A stretch of DNA of 64,000 nt, from the NCBI RefSeq assembly GCF_014651815.1, contig NZ_BMXP01000002.1, positions 572,689 through 636,688 on the forward strand. Reading direction: 5' to 3'. This document shows positions 1 through 8,911 of this stretch, in pieces. Both the position numbers and the translations under genes were made by a program. The notes beneath the pieces are model-generated. The model was not told the origin of the DNA. It searched no databases and worked only from the letters and a program-made list of their open reading frames with translations. Every line of letters starts with the position of its first letter. Position 1 is the first letter of the stretch. The stretch comes from Alteromonas halophila (GTDB taxonomy: Bacteria; Pseudomonadota; Gammaproteobacteria; Enterobacterales; Alteromonadaceae).

Positions 1-444
1 TTCATTCAGCGCACGCATAAACCAGCTGATGTCGTACAGCCTGGCCCGGTATACCTCGGCGGTCTGGCGAACCGACTCCAGCTCAGCCGGGGAGAGTAAA
101 GCGGCCTGTTTCGGACAACAGTATCGCTGCGTCAGGTGTGTGCCGCGAAACACCCTATGCCAGCGACTGAGTATTTCGAAGTGACTCCAGGTTTGTGTGG
201 CAGCCTTATCTGCTTTGAGTACGACATGGGTGTGGTTACTCATTACTGAGTAGGCACACATAAGCACCGAGAAGGCCTGGACAAGGACTATCAGACGGTC
301 TTCTACCCACTGACGTCGATGCTCATAAGACTGACCCGATAGCGGATCATGGCCACACAGATAAGCCCGGCGCACACAGCGTGATACACAGTGATAGTAG
401 GGTGTATCATCCAGACAGATAAGCTCAGAGCGGGGCCGGGCCAT
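1..444 (-). CDS. Transposase, Y1/HUH (IS200-like, RAYT-type), 3' end beyond window
   Basis: The reverse strand is open from an ATG at 444 to the window edge (148 codons, no stop), so only the N-terminal part is visible. The protein begins MARPRSELICLDDTPYYHC and carries the motif NHTHVV at about residues 86-91. This is the His-hydrophobic-His (HUH) metal-binding motif of Y1 transposases; the catalytic tyrosine would lie further on. Chromosomal single-copy relatives of this family (REP-associated tyrosine transposases) act on short palindromic repeats near their genes. Copies of a GTGGGTGTCC repeat lie 80-120 bases upstream of the start. Family assignment is firm; the RAYT role is inferred from the adjacent repeats. 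Confidence 0.8.
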   Translation of the reverse strand, partial: MARPRSELICLDDTPYYHCVSRCVRRAYLCGHDPLSGQSYEHRRQWVEDRLIVLVQAFSVLMCAYSVMSNHTHVVLKADKAATQTWSHFEILSRWHRVFRGTHLTQRYCCPKQAALLSPAELESVRQTAEVYRARLYDISWFMRALNE

Positions 445-526
445 GATAAAGCGTCACAGTTAAACAGGTTATACCCGTAGCATGGATGATGCGGCGGGAA
501 AAATCACCGGGACCTTAGGCCAGAAT

Positions 527-562
527 GGTGGGTGTCTATTGACTAACTGTGGGTGTCCACGA
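527..562. repeat. Two GTGGGTGTCC-type (REP-like) repeat units beside the transposase gene
   Basis: TGGTGGGTGTCTATT starts at 527 and TGTGGGTGTCCACGA covers 548-562. The second unit is followed by ATGTGGAT, so TCCAC-GAAT-GTGGA can form a small hairpin. The same core recurs in the 4326-4485 region. The units sit between the start of the Y1 transposase gene and the end of ppx. The 445-578 interval has no gene. Confidence 0.6.
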
Positions 563-578
563 ATGTGGATGGTTGCTA

Positions 579-2108
579 TCAGGCGAACGTTAACGCAATG
601 CCTATGGTCTTGAGGTAGCTCTTTTCACGCTTGAGATCGGCATGAATGATAGGACGTTGAGACAGCCAGCCCTCAGGAAACGTTAACGTGAGTGATGACT
701 TGTCAGCACTAACAATAAAATCCGGCACGAAGCCTTGCTGACGTTTAATATTAAGCAATACGCCCAGCCGTAAGAGTGCCACTAGTTTGAAAACTGACTG
801 GCTGTCATACTGAGAAAAATATGGCGCATCATCTTTACGAATTTTTTTACGATGAAAGCGGACTAGTGTCGCTAGTAAGCTTTGCTGCTCCTGCGTAAAG
901 CCGGGCATATCGACATTTGCCAGAATATAGCCACTATGTCGCTGAACGCCTCGCGAGTTAATTTGAATACCGACTTCATGTAGCAGCGCAGCCCACCCGA
1001 GCATACTGCGAAAGTCCTGCTTTTTCAGCTTCCACGGCTTTTGTACCTGATCGAGCAAAAACAGTGAGGTGGTTAACACCATAGATGCTTGTTTAGTATC
1101 TACGTCATAACGTGTAGCAAGGCTACTGGCTGTTCGTCCGCGTATATCCGCATGATGGAGCTGTTCTTCCATCTCGTACAGCACACCTTCCCGAAGCGCG
1201 GCTGACGAGTAAACGAGCCCCTCAATACTAAGCGCTCTGAATGCGCCGATAAGAATTGCCAGCCCACCGGCGATCACTACTCGACGATCATCTGACAGTC
1301 CTGCCATTGTCAGCTTGTCAGTGTGACCGGCGTTGATGAATTGCTTCATCAGTCCTTTGAGTCGTCCCAGTGTCACTGGCACATCGTGCGCGCTATCTTC
1401 ATCGTTCTGGGCCAGTGTGAACAAGGTTCGGATTGTTCCCGACGTACCTATGCACTGCGTCCATCCCAGATTTCTGAATTTGGTTTCAACCAGTTCGAGT
1501 TCTTGCTGTGCAGAAGTAATGGCTGTTTCAAATGCCTCTGGGGTGAGTGCGCCGTCGGGGAAAAAACGCTTTGTGTAGCTCACACATCCCATCTGCAAGC
1601 TTCTGCACAGCAGGGGATCAAAGCCTTTACCCACGACAAACTCGGTCGAGCCTCCTCCAATATCAATGACCAGTTGCTGGCCATCGGCGTGATTGGTGTG
1701 CGCGACACCACTGTAAATGAGACGTGCTTCTTCGGTTCCTGAAATCACTTCAATGGGGTAAGGCAGGATGTCCTTTGCTGCCCGAATAAAGTCTGCGGCA
1801 TTTTTTGCTTTGCGAAGCGTGTGTGTGGCTACAATACGCACAGAGTCCGGTTCAAACCCCCGTATACTTTCGGCCACAACGCCCAACATATGCAAACCAC
1901 GGTCCATTGCTTCCTGCGAAAGCATGTTCTGCTCATTCAGGCCATCCGCAAGGCGAACTTTTTGCTTAACGCGATGGAGGATTTGTACGGAGTCAGCGAC
2001 AATCCGCGCTACCACCAGATGAAAGCTGTTAGAGCCGATATCCAGCGCCGCCACTTTGCTGCTCTCTCTGGACGCGACACTGTCTAGCGCGGATTCGTGT
2101 TGTACCAT
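579..2108 (-). CDS. ppx: Exopolyphosphatase / guanosine pentaphosphate phosphohydrolase (Ppx/GppA)
   Basis: This 509-residue cytoplasmic enzyme belongs to the Ppx/GppA branch of the actin-like ATPase fold. It releases phosphate from the ends of polyphosphate, or converts pppGpp to ppGpp. The two phosphate-binding loops are visible: ALDIGSNSFHL at residues 21-31 and VIDIGGGSTEF at 147-157, with GTSGT in between the lobes. The C-terminal third contains an HD-like helical domain (LHEVGIQINSRG, then RHSGY), as in full-length proteobacterial Ppx. It lies 21 bases after ppk on the same strand, so polymer synthesis and breakdown are probably co-transcribed from the promoter upstream of ppk. Sequence alone does not separate Ppx from GppA; the ppk partner favours Ppx. 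Confidence 0.9.
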   Translation of the reverse strand: MVQHESALDSVASRESSKVAALDIGSNSFHLVVARIVADSVQILHRVKQKVRLADGLNEQNMLSQEAMDRGLHMLGVVAESIRGFEPDSVRIVATHTLRKAKNAADFIRAAKDILPYPIEVISGTEEARLIYSGVAHTNHADGQQLVIDIGGGSTEFVVGKGFDPLLCRSLQMGCVSYTKRFFPDGALTPEAFETAITSAQQELELVETKFRNLGWTQCIGTSGTIRTLFTLAQNDEDSAHDVPVTLGRLKGLMKQFINAGHTDKLTMAGLSDDRRVVIAGGLAILIGAFRALSIEGLVYSSAALREGVLYEMEEQLHHADIRGRTASSLATRYDVDTKQASMVLTTSLFLLDQVQKPWKLKKQDFRSMLGWAALLHEVGIQINSRGVQRHSGYILANVDMPGFTQEQQSLLATLVRFHRKKIRKDDAPYFSQYDSQSVFKLVALLRLGVLLNIKRQQGFVPDFIVSADKSSLTLTFPEGWLSQRPIIHADLKREKSYLKTIGIALTFA

Positions 2109-2129
2109 GGGTAAAAGATTGCGTTCCGG

Positions 2130-4199
2130 TTAGCCGTTTTCCTGTTGCTTCAGGTAGTCGTAAATTTCGATTTGCGAGCGCAACTTCTTACGATTACCTC
2201 TGCGAACGTACCGGTTCGTCTGATCCTTGTCAATAACGCGCGCTTTGAGGGTGTCACGAAATTGTAGTTCAAGAATATCGATAATTTGCTTCTTCAGGCG
2301 CGGGTCGTATATCGGACAGCCTACTTCTATGCGGTTATCCATGTTCCGTGTCATCCAGTCTGCCGAAGAAATAAAGACTTTTTTGTCACCGCCACTCTCA
2401 AATACCATCACGCGGGGGTGTTCGAGAAAACGGTCTACTACGGAGGTGATTTCAATGTTGTCACTCACCCCTTTCAGACCGGGTACCAGCGAACACATGC
2501 CACGCACAATACCACGAATCTTCACACCAGCCTGGCTGGCCCGGTATAAATCATCAATCAGCTCTTTATCAACCAGGTTGTTGAGCTTAAAGGTAATACC
2601 GGCCTCGCGACCTTCCTTTAAAAACTGGATTTCCTGACGGATCAGTGACTGTATCTTGGTACGTGAATTAAGCGGAGATATTTGAAGATGCTGAAACTTG
2701 TAGCGACGATACGGGTACTGTATGAGATCAAATACCGACGCGGCTTCTTCAGCCAGTTCCTGATTGCGTGTGAACAGACTGAAATCAGTATAAATTTTTG
2801 CCGTTTTCTCGTTAAAGTTGCCAGTGCCAAAGTGCGCATAATTAACCAGCGATCCACGCTCCTCACGGGTAACCAGGCATAACTTACTGTGGATTTTTAA
2901 TGTAGGTATTCCCAGTACTACTCTGATCCCTGCATCGGTCATGCGCTTTGACCATTCAATGTTGGCCTCTTCGTCAAAACGCGCGCGCAGTTCCACGACG
3001 ACGGTCACTTTTTTGCCATTATCAACGGCATCAATCAGTGAATTGACAATACGCGATTTACTGGCCACGCGATAAATGTTGATGCGAATAGCTTTCACAT
3101 TGGGGTCAAACGCGGCCTGACGCACAAACTCAGTAAAGTGGAGAAAGCGGTGATACGGGTAATACAACAAAATGTCATGGGCGGTAATCGCGTCAAACAC
3201 CGTGTTGTAGGCAGAAAACTGTTTTGAATCAATCGCCGGTAGTGCTGAATGCTCAAGGTAATCTCTACCAACGTTAGGAAATCCGATAAAGTCTTTAAAG
3301 TTACGATAGTGACCCGCTGCGTGCATCGTGTCCAGCGACGTGATCTTTAAACGCTTACGCAGATCCTTCACCATATCCTGAGGCATATCAGTGTCATAGA
3401 TTACGCGCACTGGCTCGGCGATAAGGCGCTGTTTCATACTTTCCGACATTTTTTCTACGTAGCTCTCATCAATTTCATCATTGATGGAGTATTCGGAGTC
3501 GCGGGTCATTTTAAAGGAGTACGCTTCAATACTGTCGAACTTCGCAAATCCGCGGAAAATCTGTTCCAGACATAACTGGATCATGTCATCAAGCATAACC
3601 AGGTGCTTCTTCTTGCGGCTTTTTTCAGGTGGGATAAGCATGAAGCGTGACATTTCCGTGGTCGGCACCTGAACGACCGCAAATTTGGGGGAACGATCTT
3701 TGCGACGCAGCGCCACATAAAGGTATACCGATGTTCCGTTCAGTCGACTGAGCAGGTCGGTTTTCTTATCAATTAAAATGGGAGCAATATGGCGTAACAC
3801 TTTGTTCACAAAGAAGTTTCGAACCCAGGTTCGCTGATATTCATTGAGGTCATTGCGGCGTAAAATGTGGATGTTGTAGCGAGCAAGGGTTTTGACAACA
3901 TCTTTATGGATGGTGTCGAATTTATCGGAAAGCTGCACAACCTTCGCCTGAATTTTCTCCATGAGCGCAATTTGTCGCTCTGCTTCTTCATCATTGCCAT
4001 CGTTTTGAGCGATAGTTATCTGACGTTTAACATCGGCGGCTCGTACCCGAAAAAACTCATCCAGGTTATTTGAATAAATGCCAAGAAAACGAATGCGCTC
4101 AACAGCGGGCGTATTCACGTCAGCCGCTTCCTGAAGCACACGTTCATTAAATGCAAGCCAGCTAATTTCTTTGGGGTAGTAAAGTTCAGAGTTATCCAT
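2130..4199 (-). CDS. ppk1: Polyphosphate kinase 1
   Basis: PPK1 reversibly transfers the gamma phosphate of ATP onto polyphosphate at the inner membrane. The full domain order is present: N domain (KEISWLAFNERVLQEA), head domain, and two phospholipase-D-like catalytic domains. The autophosphorylated histidine lies in KIHSKLCLV and the second catalytic histidine in LEHPRVMVFES. The reading frame also allows an ATG at 4208, nine bases upstream. I chose 4199 because MDNSELYYPKEISWL lines up without gaps with the N-terminus known for E. coli Ppk. A Pho-box-like promoter lies just upstream, so induction by phosphate starvation is likely. ppx follows after 21 bases. Confidence 0.96.
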   Translation of the reverse strand: MDNSELYYPKEISWLAFNERVLQEAADVNTPAVERIRFLGIYSNNLDEFFRVRAADVKRQITIAQNDGNDEEAERQIALMEKIQAKVVQLSDKFDTIHKDVVKTLARYNIHILRRNDLNEYQRTWVRNFFVNKVLRHIAPILIDKKTDLLSRLNGTSVYLYVALRRKDRSPKFAVVQVPTTEMSRFMLIPPEKSRKKKHLVMLDDMIQLCLEQIFRGFAKFDSIEAYSFKMTRDSEYSINDEIDESYVEKMSESMKQRLIAEPVRVIYDTDMPQDMVKDLRKRLKITSLDTMHAAGHYRNFKDFIGFPNVGRDYLEHSALPAIDSKQFSAYNTVFDAITAHDILLYYPYHRFLHFTEFVRQAAFDPNVKAIRINIYRVASKSRIVNSLIDAVDNGKKVTVVVELRARFDEEANIEWSKRMTDAGIRVVLGIPTLKIHSKLCLVTREERGSLVNYAHFGTGNFNEKTAKIYTDFSLFTRNQELAEEAASVFDLIQYPYRRYKFQHLQISPLNSRTKIQSLIRQEIQFLKEGREAGITFKLNNLVDKELIDDLYRASQAGVKIRGIVRGMCSLVPGLKGVSDNIEITSVVDRFLEHPRVMVFESGGDKKVFISSADWMTRNMDNRIEVGCPIYDPRLKKQIIDILELQFRDTLKARVIDKDQTNRYVRRGNRKKLRSQIEIYDYLKQQENG

Positions 4200-4246
4200 G
4201 ATACCCATGTAATTCTTTTAAAATGTTCAAAGACTGACAGGTGTCA

Positions 4247-4264
4247 GTGACAAAATGGTGACAG
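4247..4264 (-). promoter_or_regulatory. Pho-box-like PhoB site upstream of ppk-ppx
   Basis: On the minus strand the sequence is CTGTCACCATTTTGTCAC. These are two CTGTCAT-like heptamers separated by 4 bases (11-bp period), the arrangement of a PhoB box. A third copy, CTGTCAG, lies at 4240-4234 (two bases out of phase). It is followed after 11 bases by TTTAAA, which could be the -10 element, as in PhoB-dependent promoters where the box replaces the -35. The ppk start codon follows at 4208 or 4199. PhoB binding is inferred. Confidence 0.6.
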
Positions 4265-4325
4265 CTGCGAAAACTCATGCAACGAATGGTATTTTACCAT
4301 TTTGCTGAAGATAAAGTTGCGACGC

Positions 4326-4364
4326 TATGGGTGTCCACATTTATCAATAGGGTGGACGCCCATA
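4326..4364. repeat. REP-like inverted pair of the GTGGGTGTCC repeat
   Basis: TATGGGTGTCCAC at 4326-4338 and GTGGACGCCCATA at 4352-4364 form a 13-bp stem with one mismatch around a 13-base loop. It lies in the 4209-4461 interval between ppk and gcvR, which contains no gene. The paired inverted layout resembles bacterial interspersed mosaic elements built from REP units. Confidence 0.6.
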
Positions 4365-4383
4365 TGTCAAAAACTGCCATGTT

Positions 4384-4485
4384 GTGTGGGTGTCTTCTCA
4401 AAGGCACAGAGCTGATCTGTGGGTGTCCATTTATCACACTTGTCGGCTTGGTACTGTGTACCTAGTACGTTGTGTGGATGTCCAC
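4384..4485. repeat. Three further GTGGGTGTCC-type repeat units, the last inside the gcvR 3' end
   Basis: TGTGGGTGTC starts at 4384, TGTGGGTGTCCATTTATC at 4418, and TGTGGATGTCCACGA covers 4471-4485. The last differs by one base from the unit at 548-562. It falls inside the coding sequence of the gcvR-like gene, whose last codons (VDIHTT) it encodes. With the 4326-4364 pair this gives five units within 160 bases. Confidence 0.55.
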
Positions 4486-4968
4486 GACCAGATCATTGGC
4501 CAGGTTTTCCAGAGCCTGTTGCAGCCGATCCTGGTCAAAGCTTTCTGGTACGGCAATAACTGCCGTGGCCTTAAACATCAGGCTTCCCCAGTTTGGAGCA
4601 CTTTCGCAATGCGAATCAAAATTTACGATATTTAAGTTAAATTCGTTCAGCACGGATGTCAGTTCCTGCACGATACCTGACTTGTCGTTGCCCATTATTT
4701 CCACCTGAAGTCGCGTCGTATGCGATGACGCAGAATCAGCAGCAGAAACTGATTGTACGGTTAGATCCGGCATTTGATCCAAAGCGGCAATCAACGCCTG
4801 GTGGCTGTCCGCGGGTGCATGAACCTCTACGAATCCGGTAAACATACCCGCCATATGCGCAAAGCTGGAGCCCTGCCAGTTGCCACCATGCTGGTATACT
4901 TTCTTGGCGAGTGCGTCCACCAGACCGGGCTTGTCTTTGCCCAATACTGAAATAATGAGTGGTTGCAT
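4462..4968 (-). CDS. gcvR: GcvR-like ACT-domain regulatory protein
   Basis: This 168-residue protein has two ACT domains: residues about 4-80 (ISVLGKDKPGLVDALAK) and about 88-165 (VEIMGNDKSGIVQELTSVL). That architecture is typical of GcvR, which in enterobacteria binds GcvA and controls the glycine cleavage system in response to glycine. No DNA-binding domain is present, consistent with action through a partner protein. The ATG at 4968 is preceded by GGAGCC with suitable spacing. The last seven codons overlap one copy of the local GTGGGTGTCC-type repeat. It is divergent from pstC. The glycine role is transferred from the family; gcvA and gcvTHP are not in the window. Confidence 0.8.
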   Translation of the reverse strand: MQPLIISVLGKDKPGLVDALAKKVYQHGGNWQGSSFAHMAGMFTGFVEVHAPADSHQALIAALDQMPDLTVQSVSAADSASSHTTRLQVEIMGNDKSGIVQELTSVLNEFNLNIVNFDSHCESAPNWGSLMFKATAVIAVPESFDQDRLQQALENLANDLVVDIHTTY

Positions 4969-5133
4969 ATGTGGCTCCTTGTAAACGAGACTAAGTACTT
5001 GCCGTTGTTGGTATTCGGCGCGTGGTCAGCGTACAATCCTGCAGCAGGTAAGTATCGCTGACGGGTGTTTCTCAAAATAGCATGAAATGCCAGTCTGTTA
5101 ATTCATAATAGTGCCAAATTGTCTTATGCAACA

Positions 5134-7344
5134 ATGAATTCCGATAACAAGCAAACTACAGCGAGGCGAACTCGCAAAGACAATCTGGTAAAAATTATAG
5201 TGACCGGGTTCGGTGGCCTGGTACTCCTTACGCTGGTGGTCCTGATCACTCACTTACTCATGCAGGCTTTTCCACTGGTACTCTCGCCGTCGTTCGAGCA
5301 ACAGGCTCTGCCAGATTATTCGAGTCAAAAGGGCGGGCCGATTGTCGCAACCGGTGATTTGCTGGAAGGTCAGCCATTGGTGGTGCGTTCTCCCGCCTGT
5401 GCACTCTCAGCTAAATCGCTTAATTCCGGCGTTTATCAACAGGCAGGACAGGTCAGCCGACCCTGTACGCATGCGCTGGATGTAGTTAGCAGTCTCGGGC
5501 AACAATACATTGTTGACATTTCACCGGCCGGCCAGGTGCGTATACAAACCGTGCGAGGGTTGACCGCCAGTGACAGTGCAGAAGTCGCAACCGGCGCTTA
5601 CAGTGCCACCCTAAGTGCGCCGGCCCCAGGAGGGGACAGCCTGTCGTTTGCTATTCCTGCCGATACCTGGCAAGACCGTCAGAGCTGGCACGTGAGGCTA
5701 TCTGAACAATGGGTTGTGACGGTGATAAACACATCAGAGCAAGTCTATTTGTGGTGGGTAAACCGCAAGACACCCACAGAAATTGTTACGCAGACGTTTC
5801 CTGTTTCTATGCGTGTCCTGCCATTACCCGGCAGTCGCCAGACAGCGGTATATGATGAAAGCACGCTCCGCTTTCATGCCATACGTGATGCACATAAGGT
5901 GGGTGTCCAATTGGAAGAGCGGGATACGACAGTGGCTGTCCGGCTGGATGCACCAATGACATGGTGGCAGTCACTGGAAAAAGACCGCACGCTGTTTATT
6001 GCCGATACACAGGGCCAGCTGACGCGCTGGACACTGCGTAGTAAGGGAGGGCAAATGCGCTTTGCACCTACCTATACGATTACTGATGCATCGCTAGCTA
6101 CACCTCAGGCTATACGGGATCATGCCAGTACGAACATGCTGGCACTTCTGACCAGGCAGGGTGAGGTCGCATTATTAAATCGTATTACCGGAGAAACAGT
6201 CGCGCTGCAGCAAATTGGACAAGGGTTTGAGGATATTCAATGGTACGGCAACCGGCTTTATGCCAATGGCAAAAACAAGGTGGCTGTCTGGGATATCGAT
6301 CAGCTCAGCGGCGTGACGACCTGGTCATCGCTGTTTGAGCCACAGCAGTATGAAGGCTACCCAACGGCATCGACTGTCTGGCAAACCACCAATGCGTCAG
6401 ACTATCTTGAAGCCAAATACAGTATTACTCCTTTACTTATCGGCAGTCTGAAAGCGTCACTGCTTGCCTTGCTGGTAGCCATTCCTATCTCACTCTGTGC
6501 GGCCGTCTACACGGCGTTTTTTGCTCGCAGCCGCTTACGCCATGTGCTGAAACCGGCCATCGAAATGCTTGAGGCCGTACCCAGTGTACTGATTGGTTTT
6601 ATTGCCGCGATATGGCTGTCTCCGGTGGCGGGGCAGTTTCTTTTTTCCTTTGTGTTTTTTCTGATTACCGTGCCGGTTATATTGTTGATCCTGGCCTTGT
6701 TTCAGCACCGGCTGTCACTCAAACTTCCTGTGTTTATGCGTCACAGCAGTGAACTGGTGATAAGTTTGCTGGGCATTGTATTACTGGGCTATATCAGTGT
6801 TGAGTGGGCTCCATGGCTGCTTGAAGGATTGTTTGGGATCGGCAGTCTCGAGCAGCTCTCAGACAACACCCAGAGTCCGATTGGCAAAAGTACGCTGGTC
6901 GTGGCCATTGCGCTGGGTATTGCCATCTCGCCAAGTATCTATTCGCTGACAGAAGATGCTATCAGTGGTGTCCCTGAGTCACTTAAGCATGCCTCCTATG
7001 CACTGGGAGCCACCCGCCTGCAAACACTGATGCATGTGGTCATTCAGGTAGCGACGCCGGGGATCCTGGCGGCTGTAATGCTGGGCTTCGGACGGGCCTT
7101 TGGCGAGACCATGATTGTACTGATGGCAACCGGCAATACGCCGGTCTCAAGCTGGAGCCTGTTTGAAGGATTGCGGGCGCTGACGGCCAACCTTGCCATC
7201 GAGCTTCCCGAGGCTGACGTCGACAGTGCGCATTATCACATCCTGTTTTTTACTGCCTGTATTTTATTCGGCTTTACATTCGTGGTGAACACGCTGGCGG
7301 AGTTTTTACGCCGACGGCTAAGGAGCAGGGCGTACCGTGGTTGA
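5134..7344 (+). CDS. pstC: Phosphate ABC transporter permease PstC, long form
   Basis: PstC is one of two inner-membrane permeases of the high-affinity phosphate importer. This form has about 736 residues, more than twice the length of E. coli PstC. After an N-terminal membrane segment (residues about 20-45) comes a roughly 380-residue extracytoplasmic region with repeated beta-rich, WD-like stretches. The permease domain follows, with the ABC-contact (EAA) loop around SLKHASYALGATRLQTL and FGRAFGETM. An in-frame TTG exists at 5119; I prefer the ATG at 5134, although neither has a strong ribosome site. The stop overlaps the pstA start by 8 bases, indicating translational coupling. No pstS is present in this window. 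Confidence 0.92.
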   Translation: MNSDNKQTTARRTRKDNLVKIIVTGFGGLVLLTLVVLITHLLMQAFPLVLSPSFEQQALPDYSSQKGGPIVATGDLLEGQPLVVRSPACALSAKSLNSGVYQQAGQVSRPCTHALDVVSSLGQQYIVDISPAGQVRIQTVRGLTASDSAEVATGAYSATLSAPAPGGDSLSFAIPADTWQDRQSWHVRLSEQWVVTVINTSEQVYLWWVNRKTPTEIVTQTFPVSMRVLPLPGSRQTAVYDESTLRFHAIRDAHKVGVQLEERDTTVAVRLDAPMTWWQSLEKDRTLFIADTQGQLTRWTLRSKGGQMRFAPTYTITDASLATPQAIRDHASTNMLALLTRQGEVALLNRITGETVALQQIGQGFEDIQWYGNRLYANGKNKVAVWDIDQLSGVTTWSSLFEPQQYEGYPTASTVWQTTNASDYLEAKYSITPLLIGSLKASLLALLVAIPISLCAAVYTAFFARSRLRHVLKPAIEMLEAVPSVLIGFIAAIWLSPVAGQFLFSFVFFLITVPVILLILALFQHRLSLKLPVFMRHSSELVISLLGIVLLGYISVEWAPWLLEGLFGIGSLEQLSDNTQSPIGKSTLVVAIALGIAISPSIYSLTEDAISGVPESLKHASYALGATRLQTLMHVVIQVATPGILAAVMLGFGRAFGETMIVLMATGNTPVSSWSLFEGLRALTANLAIELPEADVDSAHYHILFFTACILFGFTFVVNTLAEFLRRRLRSRAYRG

Positions 7345-8905
7345 GTTTTTGCGCAATATGACCACTGCGGCCCAGCGGCAGTCGTATGCTATCAGTCTGT
7401 CTGCGTTTTTATGCAGTATGTTGTTGCTGGTGATGATCAGTATTTTAATGTTGATCGTTGTGCGTGGCGCCGCTTACTTCTGGCCCGAGCCAATCGAACA
7501 ACTGGTCTATACATCAGCAGAGTCTGGCGAACAAAAGCAGGTTTATGCGCAGACATCGCTGCATCAGACAGCCCCTCACAAGGTCTGGCAGCTGCAATAC
7601 AGTGACGCCCGCTTCCCATTCGGCAACAAAGCGCTGGTCAATGCCGACGTCCTGAAGAGTCGTCGCAATGCCGCTGATGCCGCCTCGGTACGTTTACATG
7701 ATGGCCGTCAGCTATTCGCCCGGCCACTTACCGTGACCATGCCACAGTCACACCCTTTTTCGGCCGAGCGTTTTGCCAAGGCGCAGCAGCATGAACTGGC
7801 GTTATCACAGCAAATTGAGCAGATCCGGGTGCAGGAGCTGGCCGCAATACACATTAAGCTTGCAGAATATGACCGGCGAAATGTTGAAAAGGAAGCGCCG
7901 GCCCGGGAAAAGCTCAGAGCACAGTTTGCGCACTGGCACAAAAAAATTCTGGCACTGGAAGAAGAACGTAATGCGTATACTTTGCAGGTCGCTTTCGCCA
8001 ATCAGCAGCGCTATACGTTGCCCCTTGCAGACATTGCCAGCCTTGAGTTTGTCAGTCGCCTGAGCTGGATGGAAAAGTGGGGTGTTGCGTTTGACAATAT
8101 TGCGGTTTTTCTGACGGAGTCCCCAAAACAGGCGAATACTGCCGGAGGCGTATTTCCAGCGCTGTTCGGCACGGTGCTGATGGTCTTTCTGATGACCATT
8201 ATTGTTACGCCATTTGGCGTTCTTGCCGCAGTTTATTTAAGCGAATACGCGCCGGATAACGGGTTTACGGCGGCCATTCGTATCAGCGTGAGTAATATGG
8301 CCGGAGTTCCATCAATTGTTTATGGCGTGTTTGGACTTGGTTTCTTCGTTTATACGTTGGGCGGCAACCTGGATGCGTTGTTTTTTACTGAGCAATTACC
8401 CGCGCCAACCTTTGGTACGCCGGGGGTATTCTGGGCGGCACTGACGATGGCGATCCTGACACTGCCGGTGGTCATTGTGGCCACAGAGGAGGGACTGCAG
8501 CGCGTGCCAGACGGCCTGAAAGCGGGCAGTTATGCGCTGGGCGCGACCAAAGCTGAAACTATCATGCGTACAATTTTGCCCATTGCATCGCCGGGTATTA
8601 TGACGGGCGTCATTCTGGCTATCGCCAGGGCAGCCGGCGAGGTGGCGCCGCTAATGCTGGTCGGGGCGGTGAAGTTTGCGCCAAACCTGCCGGTTGATGG
8701 CGAGTTTCCGTATCTGCACCTCGAGCGCCAGTTTATGCATCTGGGCGTGTTAATTTATGATGGTGCCTTTCACAGTCAGACTGACGCAAAAGGGGCGCCG
8801 ATGATGTTTGCTGCCTGCCTGCTGCTACTGGCGGTCGTCTTTGTATTAAATATCGTGGCGGTAATACTGCGTACCCGCCTCAGAAAACGTTATCTGGTAG
8901 GTTGA
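7337..8905 (+). CDS. pstA: Phosphate ABC transporter permease PstA, long form
   Basis: This is the second permease of the phosphate importer, 522 residues, starting at GTG 7337 inside the end of pstC. One membrane helix (residues about 18-45) is followed by an extra extracytoplasmic region containing a Glu/Gln/Arg-rich helix (about 145-215). The ABC transporter permease domain then begins near residue 275. The cytoplasmic coupling loop is recognisable as VPDGLKAGSYALGATKAET, followed by ARAAGEVAPLMLVG, both characteristic of PstA. The extra N-terminal region mirrors that of PstC, and the two may contact each other in the periplasm. pstB begins 6 bases after the stop. Confidence 0.93.
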   Translation: MVEFLRNMTTAAQRQSYAISLSAFLCSMLLLVMISILMLIVVRGAAYFWPEPIEQLVYTSAESGEQKQVYAQTSLHQTAPHKVWQLQYSDARFPFGNKALVNADVLKSRRNAADAASVRLHDGRQLFARPLTVTMPQSHPFSAERFAKAQQHELALSQQIEQIRVQELAAIHIKLAEYDRRNVEKEAPAREKLRAQFAHWHKKILALEEERNAYTLQVAFANQQRYTLPLADIASLEFVSRLSWMEKWGVAFDNIAVFLTESPKQANTAGGVFPALFGTVLMVFLMTIIVTPFGVLAAVYLSEYAPDNGFTAAIRISVSNMAGVPSIVYGVFGLGFFVYTLGGNLDALFFTEQLPAPTFGTPGVFWAALTMAILTLPVVIVATEEGLQRVPDGLKAGSYALGATKAETIMRTILPIASPGIMTGVILAIARAAGEVAPLMLVGAVKFAPNLPVDGEFPYLHLERQFMHLGVLIYDGAFHSQTDAKGAPMMFAACLLLLAVVFVLNIVAVILRTRLRKRYLVG

Positions 8906-8911
8906 AGTCTC

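Noticed and set aside
5899..5909. GTGGGTGTCCA word inside pstC and similar words at 14284 and 16909
   Set aside because: They share the repeat core but lie singly within coding or promoter sequence without the palindromic extension; chance occurrence is likely.
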